Assembly: GCF_000425505.1 (NCBI RefSeq)
Contig: NZ_AUDO01000001.1
Coordinates: 124,001-188,000, forward strand
DNA from: Flavobacterium frigidarium DSM 17623
GTDB taxonomy: Bacteria; Bacteroidota; Bacteroidia; Flavobacteriales; Flavobacteriaceae
Length of the DNA stretch: 64,000 nt
Direction of reading: 5' to 3'
Part shown: one piece after another, positions 9,312 through 17,255 of the stretch
Position numbering within the stretch: position 1 is the stretch's first letter
How the letters are laid out: every line of letters begins with the position of its first letter
Translations under genes and position numbers: made by a program
Notes under the pieces: generated by a model
Database searches by the model: none
What the model saw: only the letters and a program-made list of their open reading frames with translations
Told to the model about the DNA's origin: nothing

Positions 9312-10223
9312 TTAGAAGATCGACATTTCTGTTTTTGTAGTAAGTAATTCTAAGGCATGCATCCCTAGCTCTGAATTTCCTTTTTTATTCAATTTGGGTG
9401 ACCAAGTAGCCACAACAAACTCCTTAGGATACAAAGCAACAATTCCACCTCCTATGCCACTTTTACCAGGTAAACCTACCTTATAAGTGAACTCTCCTGA
9501 TTCATCATAGAACCCGCATGTTTGCATAATTGCATTTAGCCTTTTTACTTGACTCGCCGTCAAAATAGCTTTTCCTTCACGCGTCTTTCCTTCATTAGCA
9601 AAAAAGAAAAAAGCATTTGCTAGTTCGCAGCAATTCATTTCGATCGAACATTGGTGAAAATAAAAATCTAAAACCTCGTCAACATCGTTTTCAATATTCC
9701 CAAACGATTTTAGAAAGTTAGCTAAAGCCGCATTACGAAAACGAGTGTCTTTCTCTGACTGCGCAACCGCAAGATTAAATGTGATTTCTGGATTCCCGGA
9801 AATCACACGTATGAAACGCAGGAAATCTTCCTTTGGATTTTCTAAACATGAAACGAGCATATCTGCGATGACAATTGCACCTGAATTAATAAAGGGATTA
9901 CGTGGAATTCCCTTTTCGTATTCCAATTGAATCAACGAATTAAAAGCAGTTCCTGACGGCTCGACTCCTACTCTCTTCCAAATCTTTTCACCACTAAAAG
10001 AAAAAGCAAGCGCAACCGTCAAAGCTTTTGAAATACTTTGAATAGAGAATCGGTCTTGACTATCTCCCACCGCATAGTTTGCACCATTAATTGTTGTAAG
10101 ATGCATGCCAAACTTTTTAGGATCAACCTTCGCTAATTCAGGAATCGTGTTTGTAACAGCGCCTGTTGAAACGTGGTCTTTTAACTCGGTGGTTATTTCT
10201 TGTAATATTCTTTTGTAGTCCAT
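9312..10223 (-). CDS. glsA: Glutaminase A
   Basis: Cytosolic glutaminase of 303 residues that hydrolyses glutamine to glutamate and ammonia. The serine-dependent beta-lactamase-like fold is shown by SIQSISK, with S63 and K66 as the Ser-x-x-Lys catalytic pair. NPFINSGAI and LPGKSGIGGGIVA are further family motifs. Length is normal and there is no STAS extension. It lies 30 bases downstream of a secreted amidotransferase-like gene on the same strand, so the two may be one transcript; any link through glutamine nitrogen is inference. Confidence 0.95.
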   Translation of the reverse strand: MDYKRILQEITTELKDHVSTGAVTNTIPELAKVDPKKFGMHLTTINGANYAVGDSQDRFSIQSISKALTVALAFSFSGEKIWKRVGVEPSGTAFNSLIQLEYEKGIPRNPFINSGAIVIADMLVSCLENPKEDFLRFIRVISGNPEITFNLAVAQSEKDTRFRNAALANFLKSFGNIENDVDEVLDFYFHQCSIEMNCCELANAFFFFANEGKTREGKAILTASQVKRLNAIMQTCGFYDESGEFTYKVGLPGKSGIGGGIVALYPKEFVVATWSPKLNKKGNSELGMHALELLTTKTEMSIF

Positions 10224-10253
10224 TGTATAATAAGCAGTTTGAGCGTGAAAGGT

Positions 10254-11513
10254 CTAGGTTTTTTGTTTCTTTTTTCGTGCAGCTGGAAAAAGCACATTAT
10301 TTAATATCAAGCGATATCCAGGTGAGTTAGCATGCAAGTCTAAAACCGTGGGAGAATCACCCACTCGATGCTGAAAGTCTTCTGGGTCGTGACCGCCATA
10401 AAACGTAAACATGCCTTTGCCTTTTTCTCCATGAATGTACCTAGCTTCTCCGTTAATTTCACAAGTCCCCATCACTAAAACATTCGATTTTATTCGATCT
10501 GGATTATAGGCCGTTGTTTGTCCCATGAACCCTTTTACTAGTTGCGTATGATTTTGACAAAGCATGCTTGATATAGGGTCCCACTTTGCTGAATATTCCA
10601 TTAAAGTAAAATAATCCTTATCTGGGGATACGATGCGACTGTCTGTATTATCGATATCTGAAAACTCATACTTTTCAGGTCTTCTTTCAAGAATAAAATC
10701 TTTAAAAGCAAATGAATTTCCGTAGTTTAATTTAGATTGGTAATTGGCATCACTGTTATCGCCGTCAAACATTGGTTCGCAAATATCTATCCCATCAGCC
10801 GCAAGAGCAATATCAAAGCTATCAGTAGCAGAGCACATGGCAAACATAAAACCACCACCTATGACAAAATCTCTAATCTTTTTTGCGACAGCGCCTTTCT
10901 CTTCAGAGACTTTATTAAAACCCAATTTCTGTGCTAGAGCTTCACTTTCTTTTTTTTGTTCAACATACCAAGGTGTATTTCGATAAGCACCAAAAAATTT
11001 TCCGTACTGACCTGTAAAATCTTCGTGGTGCAGGTGCAACCAGTCATACAACAGCAGTTGATCGCTTAATACCTCTTCATCATAAATTGCCGTAAACGGA
11101 ATCTCAGCATACGTTAAAACTAATGTAACTGCATCGTCCCAAGGTTTCTTTCCTTTAGGAGTATATACAGCTATTTTAGGCACACGCTCCAGTATAACCG
11201 TTTCCATATTTTGAGAAGGACTTGCTATTTCATTGCTTATTTTTTCCTGTTGAGCATCTGATAAAATTTCGAAACTAACACCTCTTATTTGACATTCTTT
11301 TCTAATTTCACTAGCGTCTGGTAGTAAGAACGAGCCACCACGATAATTAAGTAACCAACTTGCTTTGTAGTTTTTTGACAAACTCCAAAACGTAATTCCG
11401 TAAGCCTTTAAATGATTTTTTTGCGAACTTTCATCCATAGGCAACAGTATATATGACGCACGCATTGAAAAAGCAAGTACAAGAAATAGTAAAATAGATA
11501 GTCTTAATTTCAT
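10254..11513 (-). CDS. Secreted protein often labelled asparagine synthetase B, amidotransferase-like fold
   Basis: Protein of 419 residues with a signal peptide (cleavage near MRAS). Homologues in Flavobacteria commonly carry the name asparagine synthetase B, but this sequence has neither the N-terminal catalytic Cys2 of that enzyme nor its ATP-pyrophosphatase loop. What can be seen is a class-I glutamine-amidotransferase-like nucleophile elbow, GGGFMFAMCSATDSFD, a PKIAVYTPKGKKPWDDAV segment that looks like the first strand of that fold, and HEDFTGQYGKFFGAY. A cell-envelope location follows from the signal peptide. The reaction is unknown. It is followed by glsA. Confidence 0.7.
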   Translation of the reverse strand: MKLRLSILLFLVLAFSMRASYILLPMDESSQKNHLKAYGITFWSLSKNYKASWLLNYRGGSFLLPDASEIRKECQIRGVSFEILSDAQQEKISNEIASPSQNMETVILERVPKIAVYTPKGKKPWDDAVTLVLTYAEIPFTAIYDEEVLSDQLLLYDWLHLHHEDFTGQYGKFFGAYRNTPWYVEQKKESEALAQKLGFNKVSEEKGAVAKKIRDFVIGGGFMFAMCSATDSFDIALAADGIDICEPMFDGDNSDANYQSKLNYGNSFAFKDFILERRPEKYEFSDIDNTDSRIVSPDKDYFTLMEYSAKWDPISSMLCQNHTQLVKGFMGQTTAYNPDRIKSNVLVMGTCEINGEARYIHGEKGKGMFTFYGGHDPEDFQHRVGDSPTVLDLHANSPGYRLILNNVLFPAARKKKQKT

Positions 11514-11654
11514 TGTTATTATGTGTTTAATACAGAGAAGATAGGTATAGAATTTACTATTCTCTTTGTTTACAGATTAAAATTTAAGCGCCTTCTGGCA
11601 AAACTTAAATTATAATAGGGTATAAATACGCTTACGCCAAAGCAGGAAATATAA

Positions 11655-11662
11655 TAAATTTG
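11655..11662 (+). promoter_or_regulatory. -7 box before the small membrane ORF
   Basis: TAAATTTG matches TAnnTTTG exactly, 28 bases before the ATG at 11690. No TTTG at the expected -33 distance. Confidence 0.35.
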
Positions 11663-11689
11663 AGTCTTATTAAAGTAGACCAAGGGCAA

Positions 11690-11815
11690 ATGGAAAATTA
11701 CAGAAATAATTTAGAAAATAAATACGTGAAAATGTTTAAAAAAGGAGCAGTTTGTCTCCTTATAATATGCATTATCATATACTTTACACTCGCGATTCAC
11801 TTCATGATTAGTTAA
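11690..11815 (+). CDS. Possible small single-span membrane protein (41 aa)
   Basis: An ATG at 11690 opens a 41-codon frame ending TAA at 11813-11815. It has a lysine-rich N-terminal part (VKMFKKGA) and one hydrophobic segment (VCLLIICIIIYFTLAI). It is preceded by a purine-rich AAGGG and a -7 box at 11655-11662. It ends four bases before the stop of the convergent response-regulator gene, filling an otherwise empty 305-base gap. I recognise no family. Its length and composition could be chance in AT-rich DNA, so the call is tentative. Confidence 0.35.
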   Translation: MENYRNNLENKYVKMFKKGAVCLLIICIIIYFTLAIHFMIS

Positions 11816-11818
11816 CTC

Positions 11819-12472
11819 CTAAATGAGAACAACTTTATTTTGTATCGCATACACAACTAATCCTGCAATATTTTTGGAAGCTGTTTTCAATAATAAATTG
11901 TTGCGATGTCCCTCGACCGTACGTGGACTTAAACAAAGCTGATCTGCTATTTCAGCAGTGGTTTTTTGCTCGCAAATCAATTGTAAAATCTCATTCTCTC
12001 TAGTTGTTAAGCTTACTTCTAGTGACTTTATATTAAGATTGTGGGTGATTGTTTCTTTAATAATTTCCATTACGTAGTCATTATAATAAAACCCTACGTA
12101 ATAAACTTCCCTAATCGTTTTTAATAATTCTTGTGGAGTTGCATTTTTTATCAAATAAGATACTGCCCCAACATCAATCATATTTGCTACAAAAGATTTA
12201 CTATCGTAACTTGACAAGGCAACTATTTTTATCTTAGGAAAATTATTGTGAATGTATTTTGTAGCCTCAACACCATTAAGATGCGGCATTTTCAAATCGG
12301 TAATAATCACATCAGGGTGCGTATCATTATTTTCTAAAAACGATATCAGTTCGACACCATCTGCGGCTTCATGCAAAATGGTAATGTCCTGCTCCCGTTC
12401 TAAAATGAAGCGAACACCTTTTCTAAACAAAATTTCATCATCAACTAAGAGTACCTTTATAGTTTCTGCCAT
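11819..12472 (-). CDS. NarL/FixJ-type response regulator
   Basis: DNA-binding response regulator of 217 residues. The receiver domain has the acidic pair VDDE at 10-13, the phosphoacceptor D59 in ITDLKMP, and SS plus a conserved Lys (YLIKNA) later. The C-terminal LuxR HTH spans about 150-210 (LTTRENEILQLI ... SPRTVEGHRNNLLLK). The gene starts three bases after the end of the sensor kinase gene, so the two form a partner pair at the end of a four-gene operon. The signal is unknown. Confidence 0.95.
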   Translation of the reverse strand: MAETIKVLLVDDEILFRKGVRFILEREQDITILHEAADGVELISFLENNDTHPDVIITDLKMPHLNGVEATKYIHNNFPKIKIVALSSYDSKSFVANMIDVGAVSYLIKNATPQELLKTIREVYYVGFYYNDYVMEIIKETITHNLNIKSLEVSLTTRENEILQLICEQKTTAEIADQLCLSPRTVEGHRNNLLLKTASKNIAGLVVYAIQNKVVLI

Positions 12473-12475
12473 ATT

Positions 12476-13267
12476 TTAATATTTAAAAATAATCTGAACC
12501 CCTTTATTTTGCTCAGAGTGAATATTGATCACACCATTTAAAAAACTTATCCTACTGGATATATTCTTCATTCCTAGTCCATGCTGGTTTTGCGCATCTG
12601 ACGCATCAAAACCACAACCATTATCATTATAATTGCAAACAGTCAACGTTTCTTCTTGACTAAATGCAATGTTAATTTGCGTAGCTAAACCGTGACGCAA
12701 AGAGTTATTCAGTAATTCCTGCAGTACTCTAAAAACGTGCAAATGTTTGCTTTTATCGGCTGGATCAAAAGTTATATTATTTTCATAAACGACCTTAACT
12801 GATTTGCTGCTATTAAAATCTGCACACAATTCCTCAATACCAGCGTGCAATCCAAATTTATCTAGTACAGGTGGCAGCAAATCATGTGCAATTCTTCTAG
12901 TACTTTCAAGCGCCTTTGATGTCAAATTTACAATATTTGCAGTGATTTCCTCTGTTTCTGAGATAGTTAAATTAGGTCTATTTAACAAATGGCTATTTAA
13001 CGAAACTATGTTCAGTTTTGCACTGATATCATCGTGCAAATCCTGAGCAATACGCTTGCGTTCTTCCTCCTGAGTAACTAATACAGCATATAATTGTTGT
13101 TGCTGGAAATGGAGTTCTAAGTCCTTTTTTTCTAATTCATTTTTAATAATTCTCTTTCTCGAATAATAAAAGAAAACTATTAGTCCTATCGATAGGATAA
13201 CAAAAAAGAGCGAGGTATATAATATGGCAGCTACAATTTCGGTTTCGTATGCACGGTTTAGCTTCAT
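12476..13267 (-). CDS. Sensor histidine kinase (HisKA_3 type)
   Basis: Inner-membrane kinase of 263 residues. One membrane segment at about 11-35 is followed by a short coiled coil and the HisKA_3 dimerisation domain, EEERKRIAQDLHDDISAKL, with phosphoacceptor H78. The ATPase domain shows LQELLNNSLRHG (N box), NDNGCGFD (G1) and GLGMKNISSRI (G2). It has no extracytoplasmic sensor domain, so the signal may come through the neighbouring membrane protein at 13264-13902, with which it overlaps by four bases (inference). The response regulator follows directly. Confidence 0.93.
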   Translation of the reverse strand: MKLNRAYETEIVAAILYTSLFFVILSIGLIVFFYYSRKRIIKNELEKKDLELHFQQQQLYAVLVTQEEERKRIAQDLHDDISAKLNIVSLNSHLLNRPNLTISETEEITANIVNLTSKALESTRRIAHDLLPPVLDKFGLHAGIEELCADFNSSKSVKVVYENNITFDPADKSKHLHVFRVLQELLNNSLRHGLATQINIAFSQEETLTVCNYNDNGCGFDASDAQNQHGLGMKNISSRISFLNGVINIHSEQNKGVQIIFKY

Positions 13268-13902
13268 AATAGAGTATTATTTTTTTGATTGTAAAAACTA
13301 ACCTTCCATTCAAATAGAATAAAAAGTTGATAGATTACAACCATGCTTGCGTTTAAAGTCCAAGGTAAGAGTTGGTATTCTCGACTTAAAAAAACAGTAA
13401 GATTACCAACAATAAATAGCACCGTGCTACTGAATAAATAGAATAAAATACCAATAGTGCAGTAATAAAACTTTTTAACGCTTGTCAGCATATTAAATAA
13501 ATGCATCGCAGCCAACACAATGGATAAAAATGCTGTTATAAATATTTCGAACAAATTAAATCTAAACCATGCTTCTGGTTGAAGAACATACTGAATTGCT
13601 AGTACAGCTAAACCAAAATATAATAAATAGTTTGCTATTTTTTGCTGCGCCTTTAATTGAAATAAACTTTTAAAAAATAAGTTTAGTGCAACAAATTGTC
13701 CAATAAAATAAAAATGTGATAGAAACAAATTATTAATGTCCACTTCCACTAAAATTTTTGAGAGGAATTGAATCACAGCAGTACCTAGCAAATAAATAGC
13801 AAAGATTTTAAAAGAACGATCAGCACGAACATAATTTTTACTATAAACGATACAGTTGATAAATAATATTAGGTAGCCAAAATTTATGATATAAAAATGC
13901 AA
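13264..13902 (-). CDS. Multi-span membrane protein of unknown function, in kinase operon
   Basis: Protein of 212 residues with about six or seven hydrophobic segments and very few charged residues outside loops. I recognise no domain. Its stop codon overlaps the kinase start by four bases (ATGA type) and it starts eight bases after the 124-residue gene, so it is tightly co-translated with the two-component pair. The arrangement and the kinase's lack of a sensor domain suggest it may be the membrane sensor or a partner; that is inference only. Confidence 0.7.
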   Translation of the reverse strand: MHFYIINFGYLILFINCIVYSKNYVRADRSFKIFAIYLLGTAVIQFLSKILVEVDINNLFLSHFYFIGQFVALNLFFKSLFQLKAQQKIANYLLYFGLAVLAIQYVLQPEAWFRFNLFEIFITAFLSIVLAAMHLFNMLTSVKKFYYCTIGILFYLFSSTVLFIVGNLTVFLSREYQLLPWTLNASMVVIYQLFILFEWKVSFYNQKNNTLL

Positions 13903-13910
13903 AGCGCTAC

Positions 13911-14285
13911 TTAGTTTAAGGGACTTTTGTTGTCTCCTTTACCTGGAGGATTAGGTTCTGAAAAATCAAAAACTATTTCTGAGTCTTCACCTTCAACACA
14001 GTTTTCATCTGTACCAAAAACATCACGATAGATAGCTGTTTTTTCTTCCAGCTCAGCACCAACAAAAATCAAAGTGTTTTGCTTTTTATCATTCACACCT
14101 ACATAGACTCTCACTTTAGAAGTATTTAATTCCAGTACTTTTTCAAGTGTTTCTCGATTTATTAAATAGGAATCGACTTTTTTATTAGGTCGGTCGCTAC
14201 TTACATCATCTCTATAGTTTTTTGTCCATACCTCAGCAGTTTTTAAAGGCACAGAGACATTCTTTGGTTTTCTTACTTCTTCCAT
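13911..14285 (-). CDS. Hypothetical protein, first gene of the kinase operon
   Basis: Hydrophilic protein of 124 residues without signal peptide or membrane segment. The middle (YLINRETLEKVLEL ... VRVYVGVNDKKQNTLIFVGAE) looks like a small alpha/beta unit, and the C-terminal tail is acidic and proline-rich. I recognise no family. It heads a minus-strand operon with a membrane protein, a histidine kinase and a response regulator, separated by 8 bases or overlapping. A role in that signalling system is possible but not shown. Confidence 0.6.
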   Translation of the reverse strand: MEEVRKPKNVSVPLKTAEVWTKNYRDDVSSDRPNKKVDSYLINRETLEKVLELNTSKVRVYVGVNDKKQNTLIFVGAELEEKTAIYRDVFGTDENCVEGEDSEIVFDFSEPNPPGKGDNKSPLN

Positions 14286-14403
14286 TACGTGGTTAATTTA
14301 AGTGGTTAGAATACAAATGTTAATTGTTGCGCTAAGCTACAAATTTTTAAGAGGTTTGACCTCCAAATTATCCGTAAACAGTGTAGTATTTGGTATTTAT
14401 TCA

Positions 14404-14429
14404 TAAAAAAAGCCTGCAAAAGCAGGCTT
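14404..14429 (-). terminator. Terminator after dnaB
   Basis: On the minus strand AAGCCTGC-TTTT-GCAGGCTT (14429-14410) is followed by a run of T. It lies just past the dnaB stop. Confidence 0.8.
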
Positions 14430-14436
14430 AATTGTG

Positions 14437-15978
14437 TTAAAATGGCATTTCATCATCGTCATCGTCATTTAAATTGCTTCCAAAAGCCTCATTTGCGGAG
14501 GGAAGATTTTTTGTAATGAACGAATTATCGTCTTGATTCATCGAAGAAGGCAAATCATCGTAGCCTCCTGTAAAATCTTCAAGGTTGTCAAACTTACCAA
14601 GATGTCCTATAAATTTAAGTCTCACGTTTTCTATACTACCATTACGGTGTTTTGCAATCATAATCTCAGCTTGACCTGTCGTAGGAGATGCTTCATCGTC
14701 ATCCCATTCATCAATTTTGTAATATTCTGGACGGTATAAGAACGATACAATATCTGCATCTTGCTCAATTGCTCCAGATTCACGAAGGTCAGATAGTAAC
14801 GGTCGTTTACTAGATCCACGCGTTTCTACAGCACGCGATAACTGTGAAAGTGCAATTACAGGCACATTAAGTTCTTTGGCTAAAGCCTTTAAATTTCGAG
14901 AGATAGTCGAAATCTCTTGTTCACGGTTTCCTCCACCTTTTCCATTTCCTCCTGCTGTCATCAATTGCAAGTAATCTACAATGATAATCCTGATTCCGTG
15001 TTGCGACACTAAACGTCTAGCCTTTGCTCTTAAATCAAAGATAGATAGCGATGGGGTATCATCTATAAATAATGGCGCTTTTTCTAAGTTCTTAACTTTA
15101 GTACTTAATTGCTCCCATTCATGTTTTTCTAATTTTCCTGTACGTAATTTTTCTGATGACAATCCTGTTTCAGATGAAATCAAACGAGTGATTAACTGAA
15201 CTGATGCCATCTCCAGAGAAAATAGTGCTACGGGCATTCCAAAATCGATTGCCATATTACGCGCCATTGAAAGTACAAAGGCTGTTTTTCCCATCGCAGG
15301 CCTTGCAGCAATAATAATTAAATCACTAGGTTGCCATCCTGAGGTAATTTTATCTAGTTTTTCAAAACCAGTTGCTACTCCACTCAATCCCTCTTGACCA
15401 GCAATCTCCTCTATACGTTTCTTAGCTTGCAGTACTAAACTTTGTGCAGTCTCTGAACTACGCTTAATGTTTCCTTGAGTAACCTCATATAATTTGGATT
15501 CGGCTTTATCTAATAAATCAAATACATCTGCTGAATCGTCATAGGAATCTTCGATAATTTCAGATGAAATACGAATCAAGCTACGTTGAATAAATTTTTG
15601 TAGAATAATACGCGAGTGGAACTCTATGTGTGCAGAAGACGAAATCTTTTGCGTAAGCTGAATTAAGTAAAAATCTCCTCCCGCTAAATCAAGTTTTCCA
15701 TTCTTTTTTAACTGTGCCGACACCGTTAGTAAATCGATAGGTTGGGTCTCAGTAAACAGCTGTACAATTGCTTCAAAAATATGCTTGTGTGCATCTTTGT
15801 AAAAAGCATCAGGTTGTAAGATATCAATAACGTCATCAACCCCTTTTTTATCAATCATCATTGCTCCAAGAACTGCTTCTTCAAGTTCTAAAACTTGTGG
15901 GGGCAATTTTCCTTTTTCGAGGCTGATTATTGTAGTTTTATCGACCTTTACAGGATTTATATTTTTGAAGTTTTCCAT
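14437..15978 (-). CDS. dnaB: Replicative DNA helicase DnaB
   Basis: Hexameric helicase that unwinds DNA ahead of the replisome. The 513-residue protein has the N-terminal primase-interacting domain (about 25-130), a linker, and the RecA-like domain with ARPAMGKT (Walker A), RIIIVDYLQLM (Walker B), the FSLEMA segment and the arginine-finger region SDLRESGAIEQDADI. No intein is present. The last 50 residues form an acidic tail (DDDDDEMPF), typical in Flavobacteria. Single gene with its own terminator. Confidence 0.97.
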   Translation of the reverse strand: MENFKNINPVKVDKTTIISLEKGKLPPQVLELEEAVLGAMMIDKKGVDDVIDILQPDAFYKDAHKHIFEAIVQLFTETQPIDLLTVSAQLKKNGKLDLAGGDFYLIQLTQKISSSAHIEFHSRIILQKFIQRSLIRISSEIIEDSYDDSADVFDLLDKAESKLYEVTQGNIKRSSETAQSLVLQAKKRIEEIAGQEGLSGVATGFEKLDKITSGWQPSDLIIIAARPAMGKTAFVLSMARNMAIDFGMPVALFSLEMASVQLITRLISSETGLSSEKLRTGKLEKHEWEQLSTKVKNLEKAPLFIDDTPSLSIFDLRAKARRLVSQHGIRIIIVDYLQLMTAGGNGKGGGNREQEISTISRNLKALAKELNVPVIALSQLSRAVETRGSSKRPLLSDLRESGAIEQDADIVSFLYRPEYYKIDEWDDDEASPTTGQAEIMIAKHRNGSIENVRLKFIGHLGKFDNLEDFTGGYDDLPSSMNQDDNSFITKNLPSANEAFGSNLNDDDDDEMPF

Positions 15979-16065
15979 ATTGCGAAAGTACTATAAATTT
16001 AAAAAACATTGTTCTTGAGTTATCATAAATAATTGTTTATAAGCACCCAATTTTTGTTGATAACC

Positions 16066-16104
16066 AAAAAAAAATCCGAAACTGTGGGGTTTCGGATTTT
16101 TTTA
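16066..16104 (-). terminator. Terminator after accA
   Basis: Ten-base stem AATCCGAAAC / GTTTCGGATT (16073-16082 with 16089-16098), with A and T runs on either side; downstream of accA, upstream of dnaB. Confidence 0.8.
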
Positions 16105-16118
16105 TATTTAGTAAGAAT

Positions 16119-17072
16119 TTACTCTTTGAACTCACCCATATTACTGTATTTGTCCATTCTTTGAGCGATTAACTTCTCTGTTGATAAGTCTTTCAATTCT
16201 TTATATCCTTTCAATATATATTCCTCTACTGATTTAAAAGTAGTCTCTCTATCATAATGTGCTCCACCAAGTGGCTCAGGGATAATATCATCAATTAATT
16301 TTTGTCTTTTCATATCTGATGAAGTCAGTTTCAAAGCCTCTGCAGCTTGTTCCTTGTACTCCCAGCTTTTCCATAAAATAGACGAGCAAGATTCTGGTGA
16401 AATTACTGAATACCATGTGTTTTCTAACATGTAAACTTTATCTCCTACACCTATTCCTAAAGCTCCTCCAGAAGCTCCTTCACCTACAATGATTGTGATG
16501 ATAGGCACTTTAAGGCGAACCATTTCAAAAATGTTTCTTGCAATAGCTTCTCCTTGTCCGCGTTCCTCTGCTTCTAATCCAGGATATGCTCCCGGAGTAT
16601 CAATCAAAGTTAAAACAGGAATACCAAACTTCTCTGCCATTTTCATTAAACGCAAAGCTTTACGGTATCCTTCAGGATTTGCCATCCCAAAGTTTCTATA
16701 TTGACGTGTTTTAGTGTTGTATCCTTTTTGCTGTCCTACAATCATAAATGACTGCCCACCTATTTTTCCTAATCCACCAATCATCGCTTTATCATCAGCA
16801 AAACCTCTATCACCATGCAGTTCTAGAAAAGTGTCGCCACATAATGCTTTAATGTGATCTAATGTATAAGGTCTACTTGGATGTCTTGATAATTGTACAC
16901 GTTGCCATGCTGTCAAGTTCTTATAAATTTGTTTTTTGGTATCTATAAGCTTCTTGTTGATTTGTTTACATGTATTTGAAACATCAACATCTGATTCTTG
17001 ACCAATAACAAGGCATTTATCTAACTGATCTTCTAGTTCTTTAATTGGAAGCTCAAAATCTAAATATTCCAT
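16119..17072 (-). CDS. accA: Acetyl-CoA carboxylase carboxyltransferase subunit alpha
   Basis: Alpha subunit of the carboxyltransferase that forms malonyl-CoA, the first step of fatty acid synthesis. The 317-residue protein has the usual length. A coiled N-terminal region is followed by the crotonase-like core with [33 protein letters not shown] and [17 protein letters not shown] -7 box (TATATTTG) lies on the minus strand at 17107-17114. It stands alone between dnaB and the LTA-synthase-like gene; the beta subunit gene is not in the window. Confidence 0.97.
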   Translation of the reverse strand: MEYLDFELPIKELEDQLDKCLVIGQESDVDVSNTCKQINKKLIDTKKQIYKNLTAWQRVQLSRHPSRPYTLDHIKALCGDTFLELHGDRGFADDKAMIGGLGKIGGQSFMIVGQQKGYNTKTRQYRNFGMANPEGYRKALRLMKMAEKFGIPVLTLIDTPGAYPGLEAEERGQGEAIARNIFEMVRLKVPIITIIVGEGASGGALGIGVGDKVYMLENTWYSVISPESCSSILWKSWEYKEQAAEALKLTSSDMKRQKLIDDIIPEPLGGAHYDRETTFKSVEEYILKGYKELKDLSTEKLIAQRMDKYSNMGEFKE

Positions 17073-17106
17073 AGTAACTGTGCGTTTTTGTTATTTATTT
17101 GGACTG

Positions 17107-17114
17107 CAAATATA
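17107..17114 (-). promoter_or_regulatory. -7 box of the accA promoter
   Basis: TATATTTG on the minus strand, 34 bases before the accA ATG; exact match to TAnnTTTG. No clear -33 box. Confidence 0.45.
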
Positions 17115-17255
17115 AAATATTAAATGATTTACAACCCGATATTTTTTACTTTAGTAACAAGGCTTAAAGGTACGACCTAATTTACACTTTGATGTTAAAA
17201 GATTTTTAAAAATACAAACATCTTAAAATCAGAAGTTAAACAACGAAATCCCTCC

